Assembly: GCF_000425385.1 (NCBI RefSeq)
Contig: NZ_AUDI01000004.1
Coordinates: 517,277-581,276 of the forward strand
Length of the DNA: 64,000 bases
Direction: 5' to 3'
From: Pseudoduganella violaceinigra DSM 15887
GTDB taxonomy: Bacteria > Pseudomonadota > Gammaproteobacteria > Burkholderiales > Burkholderiaceae_D
The translations under genes and the position numbers were made by a program. Below the pieces are notes generated by a model. It was not told where the DNA came from and ran no database searches. It saw nothing but the letters and a program-made list of their open reading frames with translations. This document shows positions 33,231 to 43,021 of the stretch, one piece after another. How positions within the stretch are numbered: the first letter of the stretch is position 1; each line of letters begins with the position of its first letter.

Positions 33231-33796
33231 TGCCGACCTCCAAGCAATTGCCGGCGCAAGCCTTGGTCGCGGCTTGCCTCGTTCAGCCAGATGGCGAAGA
33301 AGGCCCGTGCAAGATCAGGGTCGGGAATCTCGGCCAGCAGCTTGCGTTGATCAAATAGGCGCATGCCATATCCAGGCTGGTTCACTCCGATCAACTGGTC
33401 TCCAGGTTCCACGTCGACAAACGCCTTGCGCAGCTGGTTTTCCCATTGCTTTTGCAGCGATGGATCGTTTGGCGCCGTGCCCAGGCGCCGCATTTCGTCC
33501 AGGCTGGTCTGCACCAGGCGTTCGCGGCTGATGCTGCGGTGATAGGTCAGTTGCAAGGCAAAGCGGGCGGCCGGGTCGAATGGCCGTTGTTCGCACCATA
33601 GTGCAGCGTGGTAGATGCGCAGGCCGAACCAGCGCATCTCGCCGCTGCCGACGGCGACCGCCGCCGGGAACGCATCGCGCCACCCGCCGCCATTGTCGGC
33701 CGCTTTCGCTGGTGCGGTAAGGGCAAGGCTCAGGCACAAGGCCGCCCCGGCCAGCCTAAACCACGGTCGGCTTTGCAAGCAGGAATTGAACGACAT
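33227..33796 (-). CDS. Chalcone isomerase-like periplasmic protein
   Basis: 189 residues, ATG at 33796 with GAGGGAAG upstream. A signal peptide ends near APAKAADN. The mature part has GSGEMRWFGLRIYHAALWCE, FALQLTYHRSISRERLVQTS and a C-terminal FFAIWLNEASRD, all typical of bacterial chalcone-isomerase-fold proteins. These are not flavonoid enzymes; a fatty-acid-binding role has been proposed for the fold. It overlaps the end of the CFA synthase gene by 41 bp and the MFS gene by 4 bp. Confidence 0.85.
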   Translation of the reverse strand: MSFNSCLQSRPWFRLAGAALCLSLALTAPAKAADNGGGWRDAFPAAVAVGSGEMRWFGLRIYHAALWCEQRPFDPAARFALQLTYHRSISRERLVQTSLDEMRRLGTAPNDPSLQKQWENQLRKAFVDVEPGDQLIGVNQPGYGMRLFDQRKLLAEIPDPDLARAFFAIWLNEASRDQGLRRQLLGGRQ

Positions 33797-34970
33797 TGGT
33801 TCTTCCCTCATCGAATGCGGCTTCGCAATAGGAAAAGTACAGGTGCCAAATGCGCTGGAAGTGGGTGTCGAAGCCGAGTCCACCGACTTCCTGCCGCTGT
33901 GCGAAGCATTGCTTGTCCCAGCGCCGCAGGGTCTCGGCGTAGTCCTGGCCAAATGCGTGAATGTCCTGCGTTGCAAGACCGGCGCGCGCCGCTTGCTGGA
34001 TGAAGCGCTCAACGCTTGGCAGCATCCCGCCGGGGAAAATATATTGCTGGATAAAGTCGGTGCTGCTGCGGTAGCGCTCAAAATGCCGCTCGCCGATCGT
34101 AATCGATTGCACCAGCGCCTTCCCGCCGGGCCGCAAACGGCGCGAGACCGCCTTGAAGTAGTCGGGCCAATACTTCTCGCCGACGGCTTCGAACATCTCG
34201 ATCGATACGACGGCGTCATATTCGCCGTTGATGTCGCGATAGTCACGCAGCTCCAGTTCGACCCGGTCTTCCAGGCCTTGCTGCACGATTCTTTGTTTTG
34301 CGTGCTCCAGCTGGGAGGGCGAAATGGTCAGCCCATGGACGTGGATGCCTTGTTTTGCGGCTTGCTCTGCGAATCCACCCCAGCCGCAGCCAATTTCCAG
34401 CACCCGCTGGCCAGGACGCAGCCCGAGCGTGTCGATGATGCGCTGGTACTTGCGCCGCTGCGCTTCTTCCAGCGGCAGGGTGAAATCCCCGTTGAATAAC
34501 GCACTGGAATACGTCCAGGTCGGATCGAGCCAAAGCGCGTAGAAGTCATTGCCCAGATCGTAGTGCGCGTGAATATTGCGTTTGCTGCCAGCCCGCGTAT
34601 TGGGACGAAGCAAGTGGCGCAAACGATACCAGCAACGGGCGAATACCCCGCCGAACAGTGCGCGCTCCAGCACATGCTCATTGCGCAAGGCAAGGCGCAG
34701 CAAGGCCGTAAGGTCTGGACTGTCAATCCAGCCCGCACCATAGGCCTCGGCAAAGCCAATGTCCCCCGCACGCAGGATGCGCGAGCACGCGCGCCAGTCG
34801 CTCACTCTCAATGTGGCGCGCTCCGGCGTGTGGATGTCGCCGAACTCCATGCGGGTTTCGTCCGGTGTGATGAGGGTCAAATGGCCATGCCGGATGCGCC
34901 CGAGTAGTGACAGGAATAGCTTGGCGCCAGGAGGTGCCGCGAGTTGGCGGATCGATAGGGAGTGGTTCAT
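33756..34970 (-). CDS. cfa: Cyclopropane-fatty-acyl-phospholipid synthase family protein
   Basis: 404 residues. The enzyme transfers a methylene group from S-adenosylmethionine to unsaturated phospholipid acyl chains. SAM-binding motif is RVLEIGCGWGGFAEQA near residue 195, and the family's HAHYDLGNDFYALWLDPTWT precedes it. Active-site region motifs include SIEMFEAVGEKYWPDYF and QQYIFPGGMLPS. The protein fits the length of the family. In furan-fatty-acid gene sets a CFA-like enzyme acts on a modified chain, so the precise product is open. It overlaps DUF1365 by 4 bp. Confidence 0.92.
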   Translation of the reverse strand: MNHSLSIRQLAAPPGAKLFLSLLGRIRHGHLTLITPDETRMEFGDIHTPERATLRVSDWRACSRILRAGDIGFAEAYGAGWIDSPDLTALLRLALRNEHVLERALFGGVFARCWYRLRHLLRPNTRAGSKRNIHAHYDLGNDFYALWLDPTWTYSSALFNGDFTLPLEEAQRRKYQRIIDTLGLRPGQRVLEIGCGWGGFAEQAAKQGIHVHGLTISPSQLEHAKQRIVQQGLEDRVELELRDYRDINGEYDAVVSIEMFEAVGEKYWPDYFKAVSRRLRPGGKALVQSITIGERHFERYRSSTDFIQQYIFPGGMLPSVERFIQQAARAGLATQDIHAFGQDYAETLRRWDKQCFAQRQEVGGLGFDTHFQRIWHLYFSYCEAAFDEGRTNVVQFLLAKPTVV

Positions 34971-35734
34971 TGCCAGGTTTCCTCTTGCTGATTACGGTGT
35001 TTATTGCCATTCTTTCCGAAGAAAGGCACGCCTTTGCACCACAGGCGGAGGGCTTGCCAGTGAATGCGTGCCACGATGCCGATGCATAGCAAAGGCTGTT
35101 TGACCAGGGCCCCGAGCAATGTGCGGCCGCTGCAAGGTTCAGGCTTTCCGGCGATGGCGGTTTCCAGTAGGAGCCCGCTGGCGTCGTGATAATCGATCTT
35201 GGTCAAATGCCGGTCTGCTCCCAGGCGGAACTGGAAACGATATTCGCCTTCCACCTGGCAGAACGGTGATACGTGCAGCCGTTTCAAGCATGAGGCCTGG
35301 CCGTCGCGGCTGTCCGGCCGCAAAAGGTAGCAATGGCTGTCGCCGAAGGTGTTGTTTACTTCGGCCAGCACGGCTTTCAGCGAGCCCTGTGCGTCGTAGC
35401 AATGCCAGAAATTCACGGGATTGAAGACAAAGCCCGCAATGCGGGGAAAGGTCTGAAGCCAGATCTCGCCGTCGGCGCCGATGCCGTGTTCGCGCAGCAG
35501 CCTGCGCATCCATGCATCGAGGCTGGTGCCGTCACGGGGGCCATAGTCGCTGGTGCGGATCGATGCGATGCGCCGCTTATCGACGCCGAACCAGGCCGAG
35601 GTGCATTCGTCCAGGCGGCCCAGGTTCAGTCGCAGATAAAATACGGGATAGCTGAAACGATTGCGGGTCGGGCGCAAGCGGTCATGCACCACATGCCCTT
35701 GTACCAGCTGCATGGGGGCTGGGCGGCCGCTCAT
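34967..35734 (-). CDS. DUF1365 domain-containing protein
   Basis: 255 residues. DUF1365 is recognised from VQGHVVHDRLRPTRNRFSYP, FYLRLNLGRLD, FNPVNFWHCYDAQG and VNNTFGDSHCYLL. The family is always close to an FAD-dependent amine-oxidase-like protein and a cyclopropane synthase; its chemistry is not established. No signal peptide or membrane segment is seen, apart from a hydrophobic patch near residue 215. Overlaps its neighbours by 4 bp on both sides. Confidence 0.9.
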   Translation of the reverse strand: MSGRPAPMQLVQGHVVHDRLRPTRNRFSYPVFYLRLNLGRLDECTSAWFGVDKRRIASIRTSDYGPRDGTSLDAWMRRLLREHGIGADGEIWLQTFPRIAGFVFNPVNFWHCYDAQGSLKAVLAEVNNTFGDSHCYLLRPDSRDGQASCLKRLHVSPFCQVEGEYRFQFRLGADRHLTKIDYHDASGLLLETAIAGKPEPCSGRTLLGALVKQPLLCIGIVARIHWQALRLWCKGVPFFGKNGNKHRNQQEETWQ

Positions 35735-37011
35735 GGCAGGACGGCCCAGTCGGGAGCTGCGCCAAAAGCCTGCGCCACACGCAATGCGGACTTGAGGCCA
35801 TCCTCATGGAAGCCGTAGCCGGTCCAGGCGCCGGCGTGCCAGACCTGGCGGCGACCCTGGATCTCGTGCAGCCGCTGTTGTGCATCGATGGTGGACTGGT
35901 CCATGACCGGGTGTTCATATTCAAAGCTTGCGAGTATCTTTTCTTCCGCGGGTGGCTGCTGGGGATTGAGCGTCACCAGCACGGGCGTTTTCAAGGGCAG
36001 GCTCTGAAGCTGGTTCAGCCAATACGTGACGCAGACGGGGCGTTGGCCATCATGCTCGACTCCGGACAGATAGTTCCATGCTGACCAAAGCTTGCGCCGG
36101 CGCGGCATCAGGCTCTCGTCCGTGTGCAGCCAGGCGGCGTTGGTCTGGTAACGTACGCCGCCAAGGATGTCGCGCTCCTCGGCGCTTGCATCGGCCAACA
36201 ATGCCAAGGAAGTGGGCGCGTGGGTGGCGAGCACCGCGGCGTCAAACACCTCCGCGCCAGCAGCGGTGCGCACCGTGGCTTTTCCGGCATTGCGTTCGAT
36301 AGCCTCGACGCGCGTATCGAGGCGGCAATCGGGTAATGTGGCCGCAATACGGCGAACGTATTCGCGAGACCCGCCACGAACCGTGCACCACTGGGGCCGG
36401 TCGTTGACCTGCAACAGAGCGTGATTGAGGCAAAACCGCAAGAACGTGGCGGCAGGGAATTTCAGGATGTCGGCCGGTGTGCTCGACCAGATCGACGCTG
36501 CCATCGGCAGCAGGTAAGCATCGCGGAACATCGCGCCGTACGCATTTTCCTGCAGCAGTTCGCCAAGCGAAAGGGGCTTGCCATGCGCTTCGTTCAGATA
36601 GCGCCGCGAATTGCGGTTGAAGTGCAAGATGTTTGCCACCATGCGGAGGAAGGAGGGCGACAGGATGCGCAAACGTTGTGCAAACAAGGTATCCAGGCTC
36701 GTGCCGGCCCATTCCAATGCGCCGTTTTCCATCGACACTGCGAAGGACATATCGCTTGCGATGCTTGGCACGTTCAGCTCGCGCAGCAGTTCAATGAAAT
36801 TCGGGTAGGTGCGCTCGTTATAGACCAGGAAGCCGGTATCGACCCCGCAAGTCGCCCCTTCCAGATACACATCCACGGTATTGGAATGGCCGCCAAGGTA
36901 TCGGCCCGCCTCGAACAGCACCACATCGTGATGCCGGTTCAGGAAATAGGCGGTAGCCAGGCCGGAGATGCCGGCGCCAATGACTGCAATACGTTGACGT
37001 GTCTGATTCAT
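35731..37011 (-). CDS. FAD-dependent oxidoreductase (amine-oxidase-like fold)
   Basis: 426 residues. The dinucleotide-binding motif AVIGAGISGLATAYFLNR begins near residue 9, with an ERGR-like LFEAGRYLGGHSNTVDV after it. The C-terminal FAD-binding region is HAGAWTGYGFHEDGLKSAL. It belongs to the NAD(P)/FAD branch found upstream of DUF1365 and CFA synthase, in sets that include the furan-fatty-acid enzyme UfaD-like proteins; a lipid desaturation or oxidation role is inferred. First gene of the operon; its start is 94 bp from the divergent TetR gene. Confidence 0.9.
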   Translation of the reverse strand: MNQTRQRIAVIGAGISGLATAYFLNRHHDVVLFEAGRYLGGHSNTVDVYLEGATCGVDTGFLVYNERTYPNFIELLRELNVPSIASDMSFAVSMENGALEWAGTSLDTLFAQRLRILSPSFLRMVANILHFNRNSRRYLNEAHGKPLSLGELLQENAYGAMFRDAYLLPMAASIWSSTPADILKFPAATFLRFCLNHALLQVNDRPQWCTVRGGSREYVRRIAATLPDCRLDTRVEAIERNAGKATVRTAAGAEVFDAAVLATHAPTSLALLADASAEERDILGGVRYQTNAAWLHTDESLMPRRRKLWSAWNYLSGVEHDGQRPVCVTYWLNQLQSLPLKTPVLVTLNPQQPPAEEKILASFEYEHPVMDQSTIDAQQRLHEIQGRRQVWHAGAWTGYGFHEDGLKSALRVAQAFGAAPDWAVLP

Positions 37012-37058
37012 TTTTGGATGGGAATGAAGATGGGCTCGCTACCCTTGTGCTAATATTA

Positions 37059-37093
37059 CTACCAACAAATAACAAAAGCTACTGATTGGTAGC
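37059..37093. promoter_or_regulatory. Candidate TetR operator in divergent promoter
   Basis: In the 94-bp spacer between the FAD oxidoreductase and TetR genes, GCTAC-TGATTG-GTAGC (37078-37093) is a palindrome. An additional inverted half-site CTACCAA at 37059-37065 matches TTGGTAG at 37086-37092. Position and symmetry suit autoregulation by the TetR protein and control of the lipid operon. Confidence 0.5.
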
Positions 37094-37105
37094 GAAAATT
37101 TACTC

Positions 37106-37711
37106 ATGAGTATCCTGTCGAAATTCAGCTTTAAGGATCAGGCATTCAAGCTGCGGGAAAACGCCATTCTCGACGCTGCTACTGCTGTGTTGGGTAGCAA
37201 GGGCTATGACCTGATGACGATGGATGACGTTGCCGGGGCGGTGGGCATCTCGAAGCCCAGCCTCTACAAGCACTTCAAATCGAAAGAAGAGCTCGTCGGG
37301 CAAGCGATGATCCGGCTCCTTGAGGGCGCGATAGAGCAGATCGGCGGGCTACCGCCGCATTTCAGTGCCTGTGAAAAGCTGGAAGCCCTGCTGGAATGGG
37401 CTTTGCGCGTGCGCCTGGGCGGCGGCCTGCCATTCCTGCCATCGACCAGTCCGCATGTCCGGGATATGTTGATGCGGAATTTCAAGTACATGACGCGGGT
37501 GCTCAAGCTGAACCGGATGCTGGAAAGCCTGGTGAAGCAGGCCCAAAAGGATGGTCAGCTCGACGCGGCGCTGCCGGCGGACGTCATCTTGTTCAGCTAC
37601 TACGCGCGCACCTGCGACCCGGCGGTTGAATTCTTGCAGAAGTTCAGCAAGATGGCTGACGACGATATAGTGCGGCACATGCTTCGCGTTGCCTTCTCGG
37701 GCATCCGCTAA
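37106..37711 (+). CDS. TetR/AcrR-family transcriptional regulator
   Basis: 201 residues. The N-terminal HTH is clear: AILDAATAVLGSKGYDLMTM, DDVAGAVGISKPSLYKHFKS, KEELVGQAMIRLLEG. The C-terminal domain has two conserved aromatic and Pro-rich segments (LGGGLPFLPSTSPH, FKYMTRVLKLNRML) and presumably binds a small hydrophobic effector. Divergent from the eight-gene lipid operon with a shared 94-bp spacer, so it is its probable repressor. A terminator follows 22 bp after the stop. Confidence 0.9.
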   Translation: MSILSKFSFKDQAFKLRENAILDAATAVLGSKGYDLMTMDDVAGAVGISKPSLYKHFKSKEELVGQAMIRLLEGAIEQIGGLPPHFSACEKLEALLEWALRVRLGGGLPFLPSTSPHVRDMLMRNFKYMTRVLKLNRMLESLVKQAQKDGQLDAALPADVILFSYYARTCDPAVEFLQKFSKMADDDIVRHMLRVAFSGIR

Positions 37712-37732
37712 CGGTCGCCGACGCGCCGCATT

Positions 37733-37770
37733 GGCAAAGCCCCTGCACTCCAGGGGCTTTGCCATATTTT
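37733..37770 (+). terminator. Rho-independent terminator after TetR gene
   Basis: GGCAAAGCCCCTG and CAGGGGCTTTGCC form a perfect 13-bp stem around a CACTC loop, followed by ATATTTT. Strong terminator separating the TetR gene from the bkd operon. Confidence 0.92.
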
Positions 37771-37958
37771 GCGGCTCCCCCTTCTTGGGGGCGGCAAATC
37801 ATGCTACTCTGTCATTGCTTTAGAGGAAATATTTCCGTGCCCGCCTTTGCAAGCCAAGGCGGGTGGTTCCACAGTCCAGGCAGGGCGGCGCTATCAGCCA
37901 CCGGCCGGCCGGGACTGATTACAACAAGTGCGACACGACCGCACATGAAGGAATCTGA

Positions 37959-39191
<1,233 letters not shown>

Positions 39192-39192
39192 G

Positions 39193-40224
39193 ATGGCGGA
39201 AAATACAGTGAAAACTTCCATGACCATGATCCAGGCGCTGCGCTCGGCGATGGATGTGATGATGGAGAAGGACGACAACGTCGTGGTCTTCGGCCAGGAC
39301 GTGGGCTATTTTGGCGGCGTGTTCCGCTGCACTGAAGGCCTGCAAAAGAAATACGGCAAGTCGCGCGTATTCGATACGCCGATTTCCGAAGGCGGCATCG
39401 TCGGCGTGGCGATCGGCATGGGCGCTTACGGACTGCGGCCGTGCCTTGAAATCCAGTTTGCCGATTACATCTATCCGGCCTATGACCAGATCGTGTCCGA
39501 AGCGGCACGCCTGCGCTTCCGTTCGGCGGGCGACTTTACCGCGCCGATCACCATCCGCACGCCTTGCGGCGGCGGCATTTACGGCGGCCAGACCCACAGC
39601 CAGAGCCCGGAGGCGGTTTTTGCCCACGTATGCGGTTTGCGCACCGTGATGCCGTCCAATCCTTACGACGCCAAGGGCCTGCTGATTTCCTCGATCGAGA
39701 ATGACGATCCGGTGATCTTCCTGGAGCCGAAACGCCTGTACAACGGGCCGTTCGACGGCCACCACGACAAACCGGTCGTGCCATGGTCGCAGAACCCGCT
39801 GGGGGAGGTGCCGGAGGGTTATTACACCGTCCCGCTGGACAAGGCGGCCATCTTCCGGCCCGGTAAGCAGCTTACCGTGCTCGCTTACGGCACCATGGTC
39901 TGGGTGTGCGAAGCGGCGGCGCGGGAGACCGGCATCGATGCCGAGATCATCGATTTGCGCAGCCTGTGGCCGCTGGACCTGGAAACGATCGTTGAATCGG
40001 TCAAAAAGACAGGCCGCTGCGTGGTGGTGCATGAGGCAACGCGCACCTGCGGGTTCGGCGCGGAGCTGGTATCGCTGGTGCAGGAACATTGCTTCTACCA
40101 TCTGGAAGCGCCAATCGAACGCGTGACGGGTTGGGATACGCCTTATCCGCATGCGCAGGAATGGGCGTATTTCCCGGGGCCGGCGCGCGTTGGCGCGGCG
40201 TTCAAACGTACGGTGGAGGCATAA
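39193..40224 (+). CDS. bkdA2: Branched-chain 2-oxoacid dehydrogenase E1 component, beta subunit
   Basis: 343 residues. Transketolase-like pyrimidine-binding domain (VVFGQDVGYFGGVFRCTEGL) with the C-terminal domain DAEIIDLRSLWPLDLETIVE and the catalytic His region VVVHEATRTCGFGAELVS. It partners the alpha subunit to form the E1 heterotetramer. Start lies 1 bp after the alpha stop; the E2 gene begins 3 bp after its stop. Confidence 0.94.
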   Translation: MAENTVKTSMTMIQALRSAMDVMMEKDDNVVVFGQDVGYFGGVFRCTEGLQKKYGKSRVFDTPISEGGIVGVAIGMGAYGLRPCLEIQFADYIYPAYDQIVSEAARLRFRSAGDFTAPITIRTPCGGGIYGGQTHSQSPEAVFAHVCGLRTVMPSNPYDAKGLLISSIENDDPVIFLEPKRLYNGPFDGHHDKPVVPWSQNPLGEVPEGYYTVPLDKAAIFRPGKQLTVLAYGTMVWVCEAAARETGIDAEIIDLRSLWPLDLETIVESVKKTGRCVVVHEATRTCGFGAELVSLVQEHCFYHLEAPIERVTGWDTPYPHAQEWAYFPGPARVGAAFKRTVEA

Positions 40225-40227
40225 AAG

Positions 40228-41547
40228 ATGGGAATTCACGTCATCAAGATGCCTGACATTGGCGAGGGCATCGCAGAAGTTGAACTGGTTATGTGGCATG
40301 TCAAGGTGGGCGACGCTGTCACCGAGGACATGATCCTGGCCGACGTCATGACCGACAAGGCCACGATCGAAATTCCTTCGCCGGTGCACGGCACCGTGGC
40401 CATGCTCGGCGGCGCGGCGGGGCAGGTCATGGCTGTTGGTGCCGATCTGATCCACATCGAGGTGGAGGGAGCGGGCAATCTGAAGGCGCAATCCGGTGCG
40501 GCCGCTGCAGCGGAAGCTGCGCCGGCGAAGCCGGTGGCTCCGCCTCCGGCTTCGTCTGCTGCTGCTGCACCGCCGGCGCCGGCCGCAGCACCTGTAGCCC
40601 CGGTGGCGGCATCCGCTACTGCGCCGGCTTCGCGAGCCACGGTTGCGGCCCGCGTGGCGCGCGAAGCCGGCGAACGTCCGCTCGCTTCGCCGGCCGTGCG
40701 CAAGCGCGCATGGGATATGGGCGTGGAACTTCAGTTTGTGCACGGCAGCGGGCCGGCCGGCCGTATCCTGCATGCGGACCTCGATTCCTACGCTGCGCGC
40801 GGCGTACAAGGCGCACCGTCCGCAGTTCCGGGCAGCTATCGCGAGAATCACACCGAGCAGGCCGTTCCGCTGATTGGCCTGCGCCGCAAGATTGCGCAGA
40901 AAATGCAGGAGTCCAAGCGCCGTATCCCGCATTTCTCTTATGTCGAAGAAATCGATGTCACGGAGCTTGAAAGCCTGCGCACCCGCATGAACGAGCAATG
41001 GGGCAAAGAACGCGGCAAGCTGACGGTGCTGCCTTTGCTGGCACGGGCCCTGGTGGTTGCACTGCGCCAGTTCCCGCAAATGAATGCACGTTTCGATGAC
41101 GATGCCGGCGTGGTCACGCAATACGGCGCCGTTCATCTTGGGGTCGCGACCCAGACCGACGCCGGCCTGATGGTATCGGTAATGCGTCACGCCGAGGCGC
41201 GCGACTTGTGGTCTTGCGCCGCCGAGATCGGGCGCCTTGCCGATGCCGCGCGCACAGGCAAGGCCACGCGCGACGAGTTGTCCGGTTCGACCATCACGAT
41301 CTCCAGCCTTGGCGCATTGGGCGGCATCGTCACCACGCCTGTGATCAACCATCCGGAGGTCGCCATCATCGGCGTCAACAAGATCGTGGAGCGGCCTATG
41401 GTGCGCCAGGGCGGCCTGGTGGTTCGCAAGATGATGAACCTGTCGTCCTCGTTCGACCACCGGGTGGTCGACGGCATGCACGCGGCCCAGTTCGTACAAG
41501 CTATCCGCGCCTTGCTGGAATGCCCAGCGATGCTATTTGTGGAGTAA
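40228..41547 (+). CDS. bkdB: Branched-chain 2-oxoacid dehydrogenase E2 (dihydrolipoyl acyltransferase)
   Basis: 439 residues in the usual order: one lipoyl domain ([14 protein letters not shown], lipoyl Lys near residue 44), an Ala/Pro-rich linker (about 90-135), an E1/E3-binding domain ([19 protein letters not shown]), a second linker, and the catalytic domain with [20 protein letters not shown] and the active-site [17 protein letters not shown]. It forms the core of the complex and transfers the branched acyl group to CoA. Very high GC and repetitive Ala/Pro linker produces spurious open frames on the other strand. Confidence 0.95.
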   Translation: MGIHVIKMPDIGEGIAEVELVMWHVKVGDAVTEDMILADVMTDKATIEIPSPVHGTVAMLGGAAGQVMAVGADLIHIEVEGAGNLKAQSGAAAAAEAAPAKPVAPPPASSAAAAPPAPAAAPVAPVAASATAPASRATVAARVAREAGERPLASPAVRKRAWDMGVELQFVHGSGPAGRILHADLDSYAARGVQGAPSAVPGSYRENHTEQAVPLIGLRRKIAQKMQESKRRIPHFSYVEEIDVTELESLRTRMNEQWGKERGKLTVLPLLARALVVALRQFPQMNARFDDDAGVVTQYGAVHLGVATQTDAGLMVSVMRHAEARDLWSCAAEIGRLADAARTGKATRDELSGSTITISSLGALGGIVTTPVINHPEVAIIGVNKIVERPMVRQGGLVVRKMMNLSSSFDHRVVDGMHAAQFVQAIRALLECPAMLFVE

Positions 41548-41549
41548 CG

Positions 41550-42947
41550 ATGAACCAACATACCACTACGCTGCTGGTGATCGGCGGCGGTCCTGGCGGC
41601 TATATTGCGGCCATTCGCGCCGGCCAGCTTGGCATTCCTACGACGCTGGTCGAAGCCAGCGAGCTGGGCGGCACCTGCCTCAATGTCGGCTGCATTCCCT
41701 CCAAGGCCTTGATCCATGCGGCGGAAGAGTTTGAAAAAGCCAGTCATTTCGCGAGCGGTTCGGCACTTGGCATTTCCGTGCAGGCGCCGCGTATCGACAT
41801 CGGCCAGACCGTGCTGTGGAAAGACGGTATCGTCGGCCGCCTGACCGGGGGCGTGGCGGCCTTGCTGAAGAAGAACGGCGTGCGTGTCGTCAAGGGCTGG
41901 GCCAATATCGTCGATGGCAAAACCGTCGAAGTGATTCGCGACGGCGAAAGCCCGCAGCGCATCGGCTGCGAGCACCTGCTGCTGGCCACCGGCTCGCACG
42001 CCACGGAATTGCCCTTCATGCCATTCGGCGGGCGTGTGATCAGCGCAACGCAAGCGCTTTCGCCGAAGACCGTGCCAGGCAAGCTGGTGGTGGTCGGTGC
42101 AGGGTACATCGGCCTTGAACTAGGCATCGCCTATGCCAAGCTGGGGGCGCAGGTGCATGTGGTGGAGGCGCAGGAGCGCATCCTGCCCGCCTACGACGCG
42201 GATTTAACCCGGCCGGTGGCCGTGGCGCTCAAGGGCCTGGATGTGGAAACCCATCTTGGCTGTTCTGTGCTCGGTCTGGACCAGGCCGGCGGCGCGGTGC
42301 GGATCCGCAATGCCGCGGGCGAGGAGTCGGCCTTGGCGGCGGACCAGGTACTGGTCGCCGTTGGACGGCGTCCGAACACGCGCGGCTTTGGCCTGGAAAA
42401 GCTGCGCATCGACATGGATGGCCACTTCATCAAGGTCGATGACCAGTGCCGTACGTCGATGCGGGACGTGTGGGCCATTGGCGACGTGACCGGGGAGCCC
42501 ATGCTGGCGCATCGCGCCATGGCGCAGGGCGAGATGGTCGCCGAGATCATCAGCGGCAAGCGCCGCCATTTCAGCCCAGCCGCCATTGCGGCAGTCTGCT
42601 TCACCGACCCGGAAGTGGTCGTGGTGGGCGCAACGCCGCAGCAGGCAAGGGCGCAGGGAATCGATTGCATCGAGGCCATGTTCCCGTTTGCCGCCAATGG
42701 ACGGGCCATGTCGCTTGAATCGAAGGACGGATTCGTGCGGGTGCTTGCACGGCGCGACAATCACCTGATCGTTGGGTGGCAGGCGGTCGGCAAGGCTGTG
42801 TCGGAGCTATCCGCCGCATTCGCCCAGTCCATCGAGATGGGCGCAACGCTGGAGGATGTGGCTGGCACGATCCACGCACACCCCACCCTGGGCGAGGCGA
42901 TCCAGGAGGCAGCGCTACGCGCCTTGGGGCATGCGCTGCATATTTGA
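41550..42947 (+). CDS. lpdV: Dihydrolipoyl dehydrogenase (E3) of branched-chain complex
   Basis: 465 residues from ATG 41550. FAD motif [20 protein letters not shown], redox-active disulfide [20 protein letters not shown] motif [18 protein letters not shown] and the C-terminal catalytic [13 protein letters not shown] are all present, the standard flavoprotein disulfide reductase that reoxidises dihydrolipoamide. Placement directly behind E2 (2-bp gap) indicates it is dedicated to this complex. The open frame extends upstream, but an earlier start would overlap E2 and has no support. Confidence 0.95.
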   Translation: MNQHTTTLLVIGGGPGGYIAAIRAGQLGIPTTLVEASELGGTCLNVGCIPSKALIHAAEEFEKASHFASGSALGISVQAPRIDIGQTVLWKDGIVGRLTGGVAALLKKNGVRVVKGWANIVDGKTVEVIRDGESPQRIGCEHLLLATGSHATELPFMPFGGRVISATQALSPKTVPGKLVVVGAGYIGLELGIAYAKLGAQVHVVEAQERILPAYDADLTRPVAVALKGLDVETHLGCSVLGLDQAGGAVRIRNAAGEESALAADQVLVAVGRRPNTRGFGLEKLRIDMDGHFIKVDDQCRTSMRDVWAIGDVTGEPMLAHRAMAQGEMVAEIISGKRRHFSPAAIAAVCFTDPEVVVVGATPQQARAQGIDCIEAMFPFAANGRAMSLESKDGFVRVLARRDNHLIVGWQAVGKAVSELSAAFAQSIEMGATLEDVAGTIHAHPTLGEAIQEAALRALGHALHI

Positions 42948-43021
42948 ATTGCCGGGATCCAAGCGCGCGAAGCGGCCGCAGCGAAAGGGGTATCGTTAGA
43001 ACCCACGTGTAGGAGGCGGCC

